DNA of 64,000 bases from Alkalihalobacillus sp. LMS6 (GCF_024362765.1 NZ_CP093302.1:182001-246000); one strand, 5' to 3'. Numbered from the stretch's first letter, positions 38,651-48,283 are shown. Program-made: numbers and translations. The notes: generated by a model not told the origin, from the letters alone.

Positions 38651-39205
38651 ATGGATAAAGCGAAACAGAAAGAGATTGTCACAAGACGTTTAAAGTTGCG
38701 ATTTTGTCGAAAAGAAGATGCGCTTATAATTAAAAGTCTGTGTAATAACTACAATCTTTATAAATCGACATTGACTCTTCCGTTTCCGTATACCATAGAG
38801 GATGCAACGTTATGGATGAAGAGCCATCGTGAAAATTTTGAACAGGATAAACGTTATGAGTTTGCGGTTACAGATTTAGAAACAGGTACGTTATATGGAG
38901 CCGTTGCGTTAACACCGAATAAACAGCACGCGCATGGGGAGCTTGCTTATTGGATTGGTGAGCCTTATTGGGGTAAAGGGATTGGAACGGAAGCGGCGCA
39001 AGCAATGGTTGAATTTGCTTTTCAAGAGAAACAGCTTCACAAAGTGTTTGCGCGTTTTTTTAAATCAAACCCAGCTTCTGGTAGAATTATGGAGAAAATC
39101 GGAATGAAGCAAGAAGGAGTCTTACGCGAACATGTTTGGAAAGAAAATCGGTTCGAAGATCTTGTACTGTATGGCATATTGAATTCTAGCGAAAGGTCTA
39201 CTTAA
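38651..39205 (+). CDS. GNAT acetyltransferase, RimJ/RimL type
   Basis: This 184-residue enzyme has the acetyl-CoA fold: TRRLKLRFCRKEDALII at the start, HGELAYWIGEPYWGKGIGTE (motif A with the Q/RxxGxG/A-like loop) and FARFFKSNPASGRIMEKIGM. It should transfer acetyl from acetyl-CoA to an amine on a protein or small molecule. It is the only gene after the T-box, so its expression probably rises when an uncharged tRNA accumulates. The ATG lies 14 bases after AAAGGAG, which is rather far. Confidence 0.85.
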   Translation: MDKAKQKEIVTRRLKLRFCRKEDALIIKSLCNNYNLYKSTLTLPFPYTIEDATLWMKSHRENFEQDKRYEFAVTDLETGTLYGAVALTPNKQHAHGELAYWIGEPYWGKGIGTEAAQAMVEFAFQEKQLHKVFARFFKSNPASGRIMEKIGMKQEGVLREHVWKENRFEDLVLYGILNSSERST

Positions 39206-39264
39206 ATGAAATGTCGTTCTAGTGTCGCTTTACGATTAAGTAGAGTGACTTTTTTTGAGTATAT

Positions 39265-39305
39265 ATTCAATAATTATAGAACTTTTTGTTCTAAAAGTAT
39301 TGAAT
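39265..39305 (+). promoter_or_regulatory. Inverted-repeat operator of the ArsR-MFS operon
   Basis: ATTCAATA (39265-39272) and TATTGAAT (39298-39305) are exact inverted arms. Inner arms ATAGAAC and GTTCTA flank TTTTT. The repeat sits in the AT-rich region before the regulator gene and suits a dimeric ArsR-type repressor. Confidence 0.6.
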
Positions 39306-39359
39306 GTTTATTTCTTTTCAGTTACGATTGAGCTCAAACATCACTATGGAGGCGAGAAA

Positions 39360-40409
39360 ATGGAGATCATTCAATCTACGGTTCGAAAAAGGAAGTCTTA
39401 TCATGTGAAAGTTCGTTATTCGATTCTATGGGAGTGTGCGTTAGGGATTGCGGCAGTTACAAATGAGCGGTTACTTGATACATTAGAAATGCCTGAGTCA
39501 GAATGGGATCAATTAAAGGAAACGCTGCCTAAATCGTTGAAAAAGCAATTACATTATGTTCAACAGCATAATACGTGGAAAGCGTTGCTTCAATTGTTAC
39601 ATGAGGTGCCTGATTCAACTTTGGATGAATTTTTAACATTTATTCAAACAAGGTCGTCTTCGCAAATCAAATTTTCTTGCTTGCCTTATATTGGTGAGGA
39701 GTTTCAAGAGGTGCGGGAACAGGCTGCAAATGGGGATGAGCACGCACTGGATCAGTTAAAAGGCGTTGCGGCGGACAACCCCTTTTTTCCTCAGTACATG
39801 TCGTTCATCGTTCATGTGGATGTGAATGAATTAAAAAATCATTTAGTGAATGTGATGACACAGTGGTATGACGAGGTTGTTTCGCATGTTGAGCAGGAAC
39901 GTATACAAATTTTACAAACGGATTATGAGGAAAAGATGAAAATGGACACTCAACTTTCATCAGAAGAATTTGTACAATGGGCAACAGGCGGAATAGATTA
40001 TCAGCCAGAGCCTCATGTATTCAACGTCCTGCTCATTCCTCAGATTTGCTACCGTCCATGGAACATCGAAGCAGACATTGAAGGGACAAAAGTATTTTAT
40101 TACCCTGTTTCAAATGCGAGCTTATCGCCTAACGACCCCTACGCGGCTCCAGATTTTTTGGTGCAAAAATATAAAGCATTAGGTGATGATATTCGATTAA
40201 AAATGGTGAAAATTTTAGCGGAAGGCGACTGCAGTTTGCAGGAGATGACGGAACAACTAGCGTTAGGGAAGTCGACAATTCACCATCATTTAAAAATGCT
40301 GCGCGCAGCAAAGCTTGTTGAAATGAAGGGGATGAAATATTCACTAAGAAGACAAGCCCTTTCATTAATGGACAAAGAATTAGCAGCATATTTAGAGAGA
40401 ACCGTGTAG
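39360..40409 (+). CDS. ArsR-type regulator with large N-terminal domain
   Basis: This 349-residue protein is much longer than classical ArsR proteins of about 100 residues. The last 75 residues form the winged helix: YKALGDDIRLKMVKILAEGD, EMTEQLALGKSTIHHHLKML. The first 270 residues have no signal or membrane segment and resemble the DUF5937-like sensory part of some Firmicutes regulators. The ATG at 39360 follows GGAGG. The MFS gene starts immediately after its stop codon, so it likely regulates that exporter and itself through the upstream inverted repeat. Confidence 0.8.
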   Translation: MEIIQSTVRKRKSYHVKVRYSILWECALGIAAVTNERLLDTLEMPESEWDQLKETLPKSLKKQLHYVQQHNTWKALLQLLHEVPDSTLDEFLTFIQTRSSSQIKFSCLPYIGEEFQEVREQAANGDEHALDQLKGVAADNPFFPQYMSFIVHVDVNELKNHLVNVMTQWYDEVVSHVEQERIQILQTDYEEKMKMDTQLSSEEFVQWATGGIDYQPEPHVFNVLLIPQICYRPWNIEADIEGTKVFYYPVSNASLSPNDPYAAPDFLVQKYKALGDDIRLKMVKILAEGDCSLQEMTEQLALGKSTIHHHLKMLRAAKLVEMKGMKYSLRRQALSLMDKELAAYLERTV

Positions 40410-41618
40410 ATGAAGCAACCCTCTCTGTTAACCAATCGTTCCTTTCTTGCAACTTGGTCAGGAAATGTTATATCAGAATTAGGTGGGGCATTCGGAACGT
40501 TTTGTCATTCAATTCTTGTTTTCCAGCTTACAGGTTCAACGTTTGCGTTAGGGAGCATGTGGTTGCTCTATTTTTTACCATCTTTAGTTCTGCAATTATT
40601 TATTGGCCCTTTTATTGATCGGTGGAGCAGAAAGTGGATGATGGTCATAAGTCAGTGGCTAAGGGCGTGCGTATTTGTAGTCCCCCTGTTGGCCCTAACT
40701 GTTGGCAACATCGACATTTGGCACATCTATGTCGTTCAAATTATCATTGGTCTGATCTCTCCCTTGTATGTCCCAGCGAATCAAGCCATCTTACCTACGA
40801 TTGTGAAATCGAATCAATTAAAGCAAGCCAATGCCTATGTAGACAGTACCGTGAGAATCATGATGTTCCTTGCACCAATTGCAGCTGGGGTAACGATTGA
40901 AGGTATTGGTGTTCAAATAACGTTAGCTATAGTTTGTATACTGCTTGTGGTCAGTGGTTGCGCATTGCTTTTTATTGATGAACCACGTCTGGATGATACG
41001 GAGATAAGAAAGGCATGGCTTGAAGATTTTCGCGAAGGATTTACGTTTTTCTTCAAACAAAAAATTATTGTCTGGTTAGGCGTATTCTTAGCTTTTGTGC
41101 AGTTCGGTGTAGGGGTAACGATGGTAACAACCTTGCCTTATATCACTGGTGAACTCTCAGGAACGTACGCTCAATATGGATTCTTTATGGCAGGTTTTCC
41201 GATTGGTTATGCACTCGGTGCAATCATTACGCCGAAAATTAAAAGCGTTAGTAGAAGGCGAACCATGCTTGGGGCGTTGTTTGTTGGAGGGATGACGTTC
41301 ACTGTCTTAGCCTTTAATCAAAGTATCTCTTTTGCGATTGTCACCGAAGCGATAGGCGGATTCGCAATGGCCATTTTTAGCATACATAACCTCACGCTCT
41401 GCCAACAACGAATTCCGAATCGGCTTATGGGAAAAGTGTTTTCAATTCGGTTATTGCTCATAAGAGTGAGCATGCCGTTTGGCGTTTTAGTAGGAGGAGG
41501 TTTTGGGGATTTAGTTGGTATTCGACCGCTTTATCTGTTTATTGGCTTGCTTATTAGCATAGTTGCCTTCCTCGGTATGCTGCTCCCGTTTTTTTCATTT
41601 ATTAATGATGATGAGTAA
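40410..41618 (+). CDS. MFS transporter (MFS_3) co-transcribed with the ArsR-type gene
   Basis: This 402-residue protein has about 12 membrane segments. GPFIDRWSRKWMMVISQWLR is the loop between segments 2 and 3, and PANQAILPTIVKSNQLKQAN is typical of the MFS_3/enterobactin-exporter-like group. It is most likely a drug or metabolite efflux pump whose inducer is sensed by the preceding regulator. Its ATG is directly adjacent to the upstream stop, and no separate ribosome binding site is obvious, so translation is probably coupled. Confidence 0.85.
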   Translation: MKQPSLLTNRSFLATWSGNVISELGGAFGTFCHSILVFQLTGSTFALGSMWLLYFLPSLVLQLFIGPFIDRWSRKWMMVISQWLRACVFVVPLLALTVGNIDIWHIYVVQIIIGLISPLYVPANQAILPTIVKSNQLKQANAYVDSTVRIMMFLAPIAAGVTIEGIGVQITLAIVCILLVVSGCALLFIDEPRLDDTEIRKAWLEDFREGFTFFFKQKIIVWLGVFLAFVQFGVGVTMVTTLPYITGELSGTYAQYGFFMAGFPIGYALGAIITPKIKSVSRRRTMLGALFVGGMTFTVLAFNQSISFAIVTEAIGGFAMAIFSIHNLTLCQQRIPNRLMGKVFSIRLLLIRVSMPFGVLVGGGFGDLVGIRPLYLFIGLLISIVAFLGMLLPFFSFINDDE

Positions 41619-41659
41619 ATGGGGGTTTCGTTCGTTTCCGTTTAAGCCTGATTGGACTC

Positions 41660-41687
41660 AGCCAGTTTGATTAAACTGGCTTTTCTT
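41660..41687. terminator. Terminator between MFS and methyltransferase genes
   Basis: AGCCAGTTT pairs with AACTGGCT around a GATTA loop, followed by TTTTCTT. It overlaps the end of the convergent methyltransferase gene. Confidence 0.8.
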
Positions 41688-42426
41688 CTGTAGTTAATTG
41701 GCAGTGAACAATGATTTGCGGACTTTTAGCTGTGAAGGGTTGTTTCTTCCACGAGCCATGTACTGCTTTTATCGTAAACCCTTGGGTTGTGAGCAGTCGC
41801 AGTAACTCCTGGGGATACATGTAGCGCAGATCAATTGATTCCTTAACTCCTTCACGTTCCGTTGTGCAAGATAAGATTTGAGTTAAAGCATCGTATCGTT
41901 CTGAATGTGTCTCAACCAAAACGTTCCCTTCTTTATCCGTGTAATCTACGTGTTCAATGAAGTCTTCAGCTATTTCTTCTAAGATAGGGTTTCGCGTATC
42001 AAAAATAAACTCACCATTCGGTCGTAGGTGTTTTCTTACAGACTGAAAGAGTTGATCTTGACTTTCATTTGTTAGAAAATGCTGAAAGGAGTTTCCGGTC
42101 ATATAAATAAGTGGTGCACATGTGTTCAAGTCAAGTTGAGTACAATCTTGTTCGTAGAAATGAATTGGAAGTTTTAACGTTTCAGCCTTTCTTTTTGCAT
42201 GTGCTAACATTCCTCCATGTAAGTCCACGCCAATTAATTGATAACCCGCTTTTGCAAGAGGAATCGTTACACGCCCGGTTCCACAAGCTAAATCAATGAT
42301 AGGTCCTGTGAGTGCTTGAATATGCTCTTTGAGAAATAGATAATCATCTTTATAGTCACCATAATCATGATCGTATTGATCTGGATTGGCGTACTTATCA
42401 AAGTTTGTTGTGAAGATTGAGCTCAT
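41671..42426 (-). CDS. Class I SAM-dependent methyltransferase
   Basis: This 251-residue enzyme has the AdoMet-binding motif IIDLACGTGRVTIPLAKAGY (about residues 43-62), the acidic GVDLHGGMLA, and the family's RPNGEFIFDTRNP. The substrate is not evident: the C-terminal part (YMYPQELLRLLTTQGF) resembles small-molecule methyltransferases. GGAGAG precedes the ATG. It is a single-gene unit convergent with the MFS gene. Confidence 0.88.
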   Translation of the reverse strand: MSSIFTTNFDKYANPDQYDHDYGDYKDDYLFLKEHIQALTGPIIDLACGTGRVTIPLAKAGYQLIGVDLHGGMLAHAKRKAETLKLPIHFYEQDCTQLDLNTCAPLIYMTGNSFQHFLTNESQDQLFQSVRKHLRPNGEFIFDTRNPILEEIAEDFIEHVDYTDKEGNVLVETHSERYDALTQILSCTTEREGVKESIDLRYMYPQELLRLLTTQGFTIKAVHGSWKKQPFTAKSPQIIVHCQLTTEEKPV

Positions 42427-42589
42427 TCTCTTCTCTCCATTCGCTATAATCTGTTACATTTATTTTAACACTATTCAGATAAAAACTTTATACAAATAAA
42501 TGCGAGCACGTTATAAGCATTTTAATCTTATAGAATCTCCGATACTCAATGTTCCTTCAAAAGTATTTATAAGTGTTTTAGATAATTTA

Positions 42590-42618
42590 TTGACTTATTT
42601 ATATAAAATACTTAAAAT
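42590..42618 (+). promoter_or_regulatory. Promoter of the deoR-maa operon
   Basis: TTGACT (42590-42595) and TAAAAT (42613-42618) are spaced by 17 bases. AAGTATTT near 42561 and AAATACTT near 42606 form inverted arms around the -35 region and may be the operator. Confidence 0.6.
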
Positions 42619-42649
42619 TGCTTATATATACTTATTGAGGTGATGGCAA

Positions 42650-43426
42650 ATGTATCAAGAAGAGAGGCTAGTGAAAATAGTCGCTGAGTTAAAAAAACGA
42701 GGGAAGCTCTCCAATCAAGATGTTTGTCAGTTATTAGACGTGTCTCGTGATACAGCGAGGCGTGATATTATTCGACTTGTAGATGAGGGAAATGCGGTGC
42801 GTACTCACGGTGGCATTGCTTCGACGTTTTTAATGAGTGAACTCGAAAAATATAAAGAATCAGGCTTTAATGAGCGGAAGGAACGGGCTTCGCGTGAAAA
42901 AAGAGAGATTGCGAAAAAAGCAGCAACTTTTTTAAAAGACAATGACTTATGTTTTTTTGATGTGTCCACCACAATCGCGCTATTAAGTGATCTTGTGAGC
43001 AAAAAGATCTCTGTCTATACCCATTCTCTTGATAACGCTGAAATTTTAGCTAAAAAGGATTTCGTTGATTTTCATTTACTAGGTGGTCGCTTTAATCATG
43101 AAAACCGCTTTTTTTATGATCTTTACTTGATAAAAAACTTACTAGAAGATGTGTATTTTGACTATGCTTTCATCGGCGCGGCTAGTTTAACAGAAGACGG
43201 GATTTATTTTGTGGATAAAGAAGACGCGAGAATAACAAAAGAAGCCATTAAGCGAGCGAAGCGTGTGTACGTGCTAGCGGACTACGAAAAGTTTAATAAG
43301 ACCAGTTATTACAAATCAGCTGATTTAGCAGATATTGATGTGGTCATCACAAATGAGTATCCGCCAGAAAATTTGCGAGAACGCTTTTTAGCCGACCATA
43401 TACAATTAGAATTAACTGAGTCTTAG
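42650..43426 (+). CDS. DeoR/GlpR-family transcriptional regulator
   Basis: This 258-residue regulator has an N-terminal helix-turn-helix ([38 protein letters not shown], then RTHGGI) and a C-terminal sugar-phosphate-binding domain ([38 protein letters not shown]). DeoR proteins usually repress sugar-use genes until a phosphorylated sugar binds. It is followed after 11 bases by maa, which it probably controls together with itself. GAGGTGATGG precedes the ATG. Confidence 0.9.
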   Translation: MYQEERLVKIVAELKKRGKLSNQDVCQLLDVSRDTARRDIIRLVDEGNAVRTHGGIASTFLMSELEKYKESGFNERKERASREKREIAKKAATFLKDNDLCFFDVSTTIALLSDLVSKKISVYTHSLDNAEILAKKDFVDFHLLGGRFNHENRFFYDLYLIKNLLEDVYFDYAFIGAASLTEDGIYFVDKEDARITKEAIKRAKRVYVLADYEKFNKTSYYKSADLADIDVVITNEYPPENLRERFLADHIQLELTES

Positions 43427-43437
43427 GGGGAACGATG

Positions 43438-43992
43438 ATGGCAACGGAAAAAGAAAAGATGCTTCTTGGAAAATTATATAATCCAGCAGATGTTGAACTG
43501 GCTAAAGATCGAAAAAAAGCGAGAGCGTTGATGCATGCGTACAACCAAACGAGCCATGAATCAGAGCGAAAAGCCATTTTAAATAATCTGATTGGCTACT
43601 CAGAGAATCAAGCTTCTTTTGAAGGAACAATTAAGGTTGACTATGGTTATAATATTCGTGTGGGTAAAAACTTTTTTGCGAATTTTGATGCGGTGTTTTT
43701 GGACGTATGTGCCATTACGTTTGGAGACAATTGTATGCTAGGACCTGGTGTGCATGTTTATACTGCGACGCATCCTCTTGATCCAGTAGAACGAGCGAGT
43801 GGGTTAGAGTTAGGGAAGCCTGTTCAAATTGGCGATGACGTCTGGATTGGTGGACGAGCCGTCATTAATCCTGGTGTGACCATTGGTAATCGTGCTGTCA
43901 TTGCTTCTGGTGCGGTTGTGACAAAGGATGTACCAGATAACGCGGTTGTTGGCGGAAATCCAGCAAAAATTATTAAAATGATTGATATGTAG
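43438..43992 (+). CDS. maa: Maltose/galactoside O-acetyltransferase (hexapeptide-repeat)
   Basis: This 184-residue enzyme begins [17 protein letters not shown] and has the left-handed beta-helix of hexapeptide repeats. The catalytic histidine lies in [15 protein letters not shown], and [20 protein letters not shown] and [11 protein letters not shown] follow. It acetylates the 6-hydroxyl of maltose, glucose or a galactoside with acetyl-CoA, thought to aid export of excess sugar. ATG codons at 43435 and 43438 are both possible; AGGGGG spacing favours the second. Same operon as the DeoR gene. Confidence 0.88.
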   Translation: MATEKEKMLLGKLYNPADVELAKDRKKARALMHAYNQTSHESERKAILNNLIGYSENQASFEGTIKVDYGYNIRVGKNFFANFDAVFLDVCAITFGDNCMLGPGVHVYTATHPLDPVERASGLELGKPVQIGDDVWIGGRAVINPGVTIGNRAVIASGAVVTKDVPDNAVVGGNPAKIIKMIDM

Positions 43993-44012
43993 ACAAGTTA
44001 ATGTTCAATTTT

Positions 44013-44052
44013 AAAAACCCATCATGAGACGATCGTCTCATGGTGGGTTTTT
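44013..44052. terminator. Bidirectional terminator between maa and agcS
   Basis: AAAACCCATCATGAGAC pairs with GTCTCATGGTGGGTTTT, with A and T runs on the respective sides. Confidence 0.9.
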
Positions 44053-44061
44053 CGTTACGTT

Positions 44062-45522
44062 TTACACAGACTTTCTTTTCTCTGGATCTTCATATGTCTC
44101 CCAAAACGTTGCATTTTTAATGCCTAATTTTTTCGGATCGAAGACAGGATCAAGCCCCTGTGCTTTTTGTTCTTCGTAATCTTTTAAGCATCGGAGAGCT
44201 GGTTTCGCGAGTAGTACGATGGCAATGACGTTGATCCACACCATCAATCCAAGGCCGATATCCCCGAGTAACCACGCGTTTTCTGCTGTTCGAACTGTTC
44301 CAAAGTACGTAGCGCCAAGTAAAATTAATTTTATTAACAGCATCGGGATGGCTGCTTTTCTTCCTCGCATTAAGTAAGCAACATTGGTCTCGGCGATGTA
44401 GTAGTAAGCCATAATGGTTGTAAAGGCAAAGAATAAAAGGGCGATGGCGACAAACCCTGTTCCGAATGAAGGGAAAATACTGTTAATCGCTGCTTGGGTA
44501 TATTCTGGTCCAACTTCTGTATTCGGAAGAGCATTGACGATATTCGGATCCCCTTCGCTTACACCTTGTGTATTGTACATCCCTGTAAACAGAATCATAA
44601 AAGCTGTCGCGGAACAAACAAGTAACGTATCAATATAGACAGAACCTGCTTGCACAAGTCCTTGTTTTGTTGGGTGCGATACTTCTGCTGCACCTGCCGC
44701 GTGCGCACCAGTTCCTTGACCTGCTTCGTTTGAGTAAACCCCACGCATAACGCCCCAAGCGATTGCACTTCCGAGTAGTCCCCCGAAAATAGAGTCCATA
44801 CCAAAGGCACTGCTAACAATTAGCTGAATGGTTGCCGGAACTTCTGTAATGTTCATGCCAATAATAACAGCCGCCATAATCATATAAATAATAGCCATAA
44901 ATGGAACGATAAAAGCCGCGGTATTCGCGATCCATTTGATTCCACCTAAAATAATTAAGCCGAGCACAGCGATGAGGAAAACACCTGTTACCCAATTCGG
45001 AATATCAAAGGCATTTGTCATCGCTGCTGCAATTGCGTTAGACTGCACGCCTGGCATTAGGAGCGACATCGCGATTAAAGCGGCAATTGCGAATGTAATA
45101 CCGAACCATTTTTGTCCAAGCCCTTTTTCAATATAGTAAGCTGGACCACCTCGATATTGGCCATTTTGCTTTGTTTTATAAACTTGAGCGAGGGTGGATT
45201 CCATAAACGCGCTTGATGCACCTAAAAAGGCTATCGCCCACATCCAAAAGACCGCACCTGGTCCCCCGTAGAAAATAGCGGAAGCGACACCAGCTATGTT
45301 ACCGGTCCCAACTCTTCCTGCTAGGGCGACGGATAAGGCTTGGAACGATGAAACCCCGGCATCGGATGATTTTCCTTTAAACATAAGCACAAACATGTCT
45401 TTAATATGCCTTACCTGTAAGAATCGAGTTAAAATTGAAAATATTAACCCGATACCAAGCAATGTGTAAACAACGGGAGAACTCCATAAGATGTTGTTTA
45501 CCGCTACAATAAATGTTTCCAT
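44062..45522 (-). CDS. Alanine/glycine:cation symporter (AgcS family)
   Basis: This 486-residue membrane protein has about 11 segments and family signatures: VYTLLGIGLIFSILTRFLQV, SFQALSVALAGRVGTGNIAG and the SNEAGQGTGAHAAGAAEVSH motif. It imports alanine or glycine with sodium (or protons). AGGAGG precedes the ATG at six bases. It stands as a single gene, with a bidirectional terminator shared with maa. Confidence 0.93.
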   Translation of the reverse strand: METFIVAVNNILWSSPVVYTLLGIGLIFSILTRFLQVRHIKDMFVLMFKGKSSDAGVSSFQALSVALAGRVGTGNIAGVASAIFYGGPGAVFWMWAIAFLGASSAFMESTLAQVYKTKQNGQYRGGPAYYIEKGLGQKWFGITFAIAALIAMSLLMPGVQSNAIAAAMTNAFDIPNWVTGVFLIAVLGLIILGGIKWIANTAAFIVPFMAIIYMIMAAVIIGMNITEVPATIQLIVSSAFGMDSIFGGLLGSAIAWGVMRGVYSNEAGQGTGAHAAGAAEVSHPTKQGLVQAGSVYIDTLLVCSATAFMILFTGMYNTQGVSEGDPNIVNALPNTEVGPEYTQAAINSIFPSFGTGFVAIALLFFAFTTIMAYYYIAETNVAYLMRGRKAAIPMLLIKLILLGATYFGTVRTAENAWLLGDIGLGLMVWINVIAIVLLAKPALRCLKDYEEQKAQGLDPVFDPKKLGIKNATFWETYEDPEKRKSV

Positions 45523-45713
45523 GATGAACCTCCTACTAAATATGTAATATGTAAGTGAATGAGTTAATCTTTATCATATACGTATAGCATAAAAGAAAAA
45601 AGAGGATATTGGTATGTAATTTGTAAAATAATCTGACAAGTATTTTAGGTAAATAGTCGGAACTTTTAGTTAAAAAGGGAAAGACGAGCAAATTTTTGTG
45701 CTCGTCCTAAAGG

Positions 45714-46553
45714 TTAAATCTCTTTCATTTGTTCGATTAAATCAGAGATACTGCGTACTTTTAAATCACCGAAAGACATAGGGCCTTCCTCTAAATCAAT
45801 ATAGATCGCTTTCATGCCAAGTGTTTGCGCAGGAATAATTTCATTTAAATAATTGTCACCGATCGATAACGTTCGTTCAGTTGAGGCATTATACGTTGCC
45901 ATAATCTCTTTGAACCGTTCTACTGTGTGCTGAGGTTTACGTGCAGACGTCACAACATCGTGAAAAACATGTTCAAGATCCAAGAGGTGAAGCAGGCGTT
46001 CCACATCATCTTCCGTGCTGTTCGTTAATAAAACGATTGATTTTTTTTCTTTCAACGCAAGCAGGCCTTCACGTAATCCTTCAATGATCGTAAGCGAAAA
46101 ATCTTCTGTTGCCATATACTCTTTTGTTGCATCGTATGCAGGCTGTGGGTTTTCAATCCCGTAGTGGCGTGCAGCGACATTCGGAAGCCACCAGCCATCG
46201 CCAATTGCAATAAGTGTGTCAAAATCATATGTAACTGGTGTTTGGTACATGTCTTTCCATTCAGATTGGGGAACTTCTTCTCCGTTCCATCTATGTACTT
46301 TTTCAACATGTCCATTAAATGGTTCAACTTCAACAATGACATCGCGTCTAACGTCGTATGCTTTTCCTATGGCTACCGTATGTTGACCTTTTTTCATTTT
46401 TTCGTAATCAGCAAAAAATTGGTCTTGTTTAGATGTTTCGAGCTCTTGCGCTAGTGTGTTCGCATAATAGTCAAAGTGGTCCGTATCTTCGTAGAGTGTG
46501 CCATCTAAATCAAAGATAACTAAATCCACATTGTTAAAAAGATTAACTGTCAT
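45714..46553 (-). CDS. HAD-family hydrolase
   Basis: This 279-residue protein has the HAD catalytic motifs. Motif I is LVIFDLDGTLYED with the nucleophile aspartate, motif II is IVLLTNSTEDD, a lysine lies in TSARKPQ, and motif IV is TLSIGDNYLNEI. It probably removes phosphate from a small metabolite, with an unusually long cap of about 130 residues. Substrate cannot be assigned. AGGAGG precedes the ATG. Confidence 0.85.
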   Translation of the reverse strand: MTVNLFNNVDLVIFDLDGTLYEDTDHFDYYANTLAQELETSKQDQFFADYEKMKKGQHTVAIGKAYDVRRDVIVEVEPFNGHVEKVHRWNGEEVPQSEWKDMYQTPVTYDFDTLIAIGDGWWLPNVAARHYGIENPQPAYDATKEYMATEDFSLTIIEGLREGLLALKEKKSIVLLTNSTEDDVERLLHLLDLEHVFHDVVTSARKPQHTVERFKEIMATYNASTERTLSIGDNYLNEIIPAQTLGMKAIYIDLEEGPMSFGDLKVRSISDLIEQMKEI

Positions 46554-46707
46554 TATTCATCCTCCTGAAATCATGTGAAATCGTCTTCGTTCTTCTATTT
46601 TACCTTATAAGTCAATTATGCAGATGGAAAATCATGCAAACTTAATAGATTGAAAAAAATGAATATATGGTAAAATGAGTTGTCTTATTATTTGAGGGAG
46701 GTCATGT

Positions 46708-47265
46708 ATGAACCAAGTTTTACTAATTATTGATACACAAAAGGATTTAGTTGAAGGGAGTCATGTTGAGCAAGGTGTTTTTCAAAAGGATCTCTTATTA
46801 AGAAAGATCAACCTTCTCATTCAAAAAGCAAGGGAGCTTGCAGTACCTGTAATCTTTATCCGCGATAAAGACGTGGCGGAAGGAGAGGGTGACGGGTTTG
46901 ATGTTCACCCTGAAATCAATAGAGCAAGTAGCGATGTTTGTTTTGATAAAGAAGCAACAAATGCTTTTTATCAAACCGGGTTATTGGATTATTTAAAGCA
47001 ACATCAGGTGGGGCATCTTGTTATAGCTGGTTGTAAAACGGAGCACTGCATTGATACGGCTGTTCGAACTGCTACCGTTAATGGCTTTGATGTAACGTTG
47101 GCAGGTGATGCTCATTCAACGTCTAATAGTGATGTGCTGTCTGCAAATCAAATTATTGCACACCATAACGTCGCCTTGCACGGTCATTATAATGTTGACC
47201 ATTTTTCAGTCGTTCGAGAAGTTGAGGAAGATCTCTTTACACCTTCTCACGATACGTATCGATAG
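46708..47265 (+). CDS. Isochorismatase-family cysteine hydrolase
   Basis: This 185-residue enzyme shows VLLIIDTQKDLVEGS with the catalytic aspartate, and AGCKTEHCIDTAVRTA with the nucleophile cysteine. The family cleaves amides or related bonds, as in nicotinamidases and N-carbamoylsarcosine amidases. The exact substrate is not known. GAGGGAGG precedes the ATG. The next gene starts 11 bases later, so the two are probably co-transcribed. Confidence 0.87.
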   Translation: MNQVLLIIDTQKDLVEGSHVEQGVFQKDLLLRKINLLIQKARELAVPVIFIRDKDVAEGEGDGFDVHPEINRASSDVCFDKEATNAFYQTGLLDYLKQHQVGHLVIAGCKTEHCIDTAVRTATVNGFDVTLAGDAHSTSNSDVLSANQIIAHHNVALHGHYNVDHFSVVREVEEDLFTPSHDTYR

Positions 47266-47276
47266 GAGGGAGAGCT

Positions 47277-48218
47277 ATGCTTCTAATAGAGCCGCTTTAC
47301 CCTAATGTGCAGATGTTCAATTGGGAGCGAGCGCTTTTTCAAACAAGAAAAGTGAAACGCTTAAAACAATTAGCCCATTATGGAGCTGGGTCTTTTGTTT
47401 CGCCTGTCACCCATTCAAGATTTGAACACACACTAGGCGTATGGAAGCTAACGGCGATGTTTTTTCGTGAGCGTGAAGATTTACGAGCAGCGGCAATCTT
47501 ACATGATATTGGCCATCTTCCATTTTCCCATGCGGTTGAGCGAACGCTTGGCTATAACCATCATCATTTAACGGAAATATCGATTCGAACGGAAGAGGAC
47601 ATTACCTCAATCTTGTCACAGAACGGAATTTCAGTAGAAAAGGTCATTCAATGTTTAAACGAGGAGAACGGGTTACTAGGGACGACTGATGGAATGGGAC
47701 TCGATCATCTGGATAGTTTCTTACGTGATACGTATATGCTCGGAGGAATTGAGCGGTTGCCAAAAGAGTTGCTTTCACATATTCGTTGTACAAGCCAGGG
47801 AATTGAAGCAGATGCCGACACTTGTGCTTTTATTATGGATTGTGTGGTAAACGATCACGCTCTTTTTTTGTCACCACTCTTGCTTGCGGTGGATAGGGTG
47901 TTAGCTGAAGCTGTGCGACTACATTTGCAAGATAACCCTTCTCCTATTGAGTCAATGACGGATGATGAGCTTCTTGCGGAATTAAAAGCTTCAAACCAAA
48001 AAGAAGTTCAAGAACTTATGGAAGTGCTTTTATATCGAACCGATCGTCTACACGTTAGCGAAAGCGTGAGAGGAGAAGGTCTAGAGGTCAATGTTCGTAA
48101 ACTGTATCACAAAGCTCCTCTTTATAATGGGAAATCTTATAGTGAAACAGCAGCCGGGATGAAACAGATGAATCGCTTAAATGGACTGAAAAAAACGTAT
48201 AACGTGACGGTTGTGTAA
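47277..48218 (+). CDS. HD-domain phosphohydrolase
   Basis: This 313-residue protein has the HD-domain metal site: SRFEHTLGVWKL (first histidine), AAILHDIGHLPFSHAVE (HD pair plus histidine) and GLDHLDSFLRDTYMLGG (last aspartate). It is similar to dNTPase/SAMHD1-like HD hydrolases. It may act on nucleotides; no allosteric site can be seen. It follows the isochorismatase-family gene after 11 bases with AGGAGGG just before the ATG. Confidence 0.83.
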   Translation: MLLIEPLYPNVQMFNWERALFQTRKVKRLKQLAHYGAGSFVSPVTHSRFEHTLGVWKLTAMFFREREDLRAAAILHDIGHLPFSHAVERTLGYNHHHLTEISIRTEEDITSILSQNGISVEKVIQCLNEENGLLGTTDGMGLDHLDSFLRDTYMLGGIERLPKELLSHIRCTSQGIEADADTCAFIMDCVVNDHALFLSPLLLAVDRVLAEAVRLHLQDNPSPIESMTDDELLAELKASNQKEVQELMEVLLYRTDRLHVSESVRGEGLEVNVRKLYHKAPLYNGKSYSETAAGMKQMNRLNGLKKTYNVTVV

Positions 48219-48236
48219 ACGGCATCGTTGGCAAAA

Positions 48237-48280
48237 ATAAAAAGGTTCAACTCTTATCGTGAGAGTTGAACCTCTATTTC
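48237..48280. terminator. Terminator between the HD gene and the MurE-like gene
   Basis: AGGTTCAACTCT pairs perfectly with AGAGTTGAACCT. An A-run on the left serves as the T-run for the minus strand. Confidence 0.85.
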
Positions 48281-48283
48281 TTC

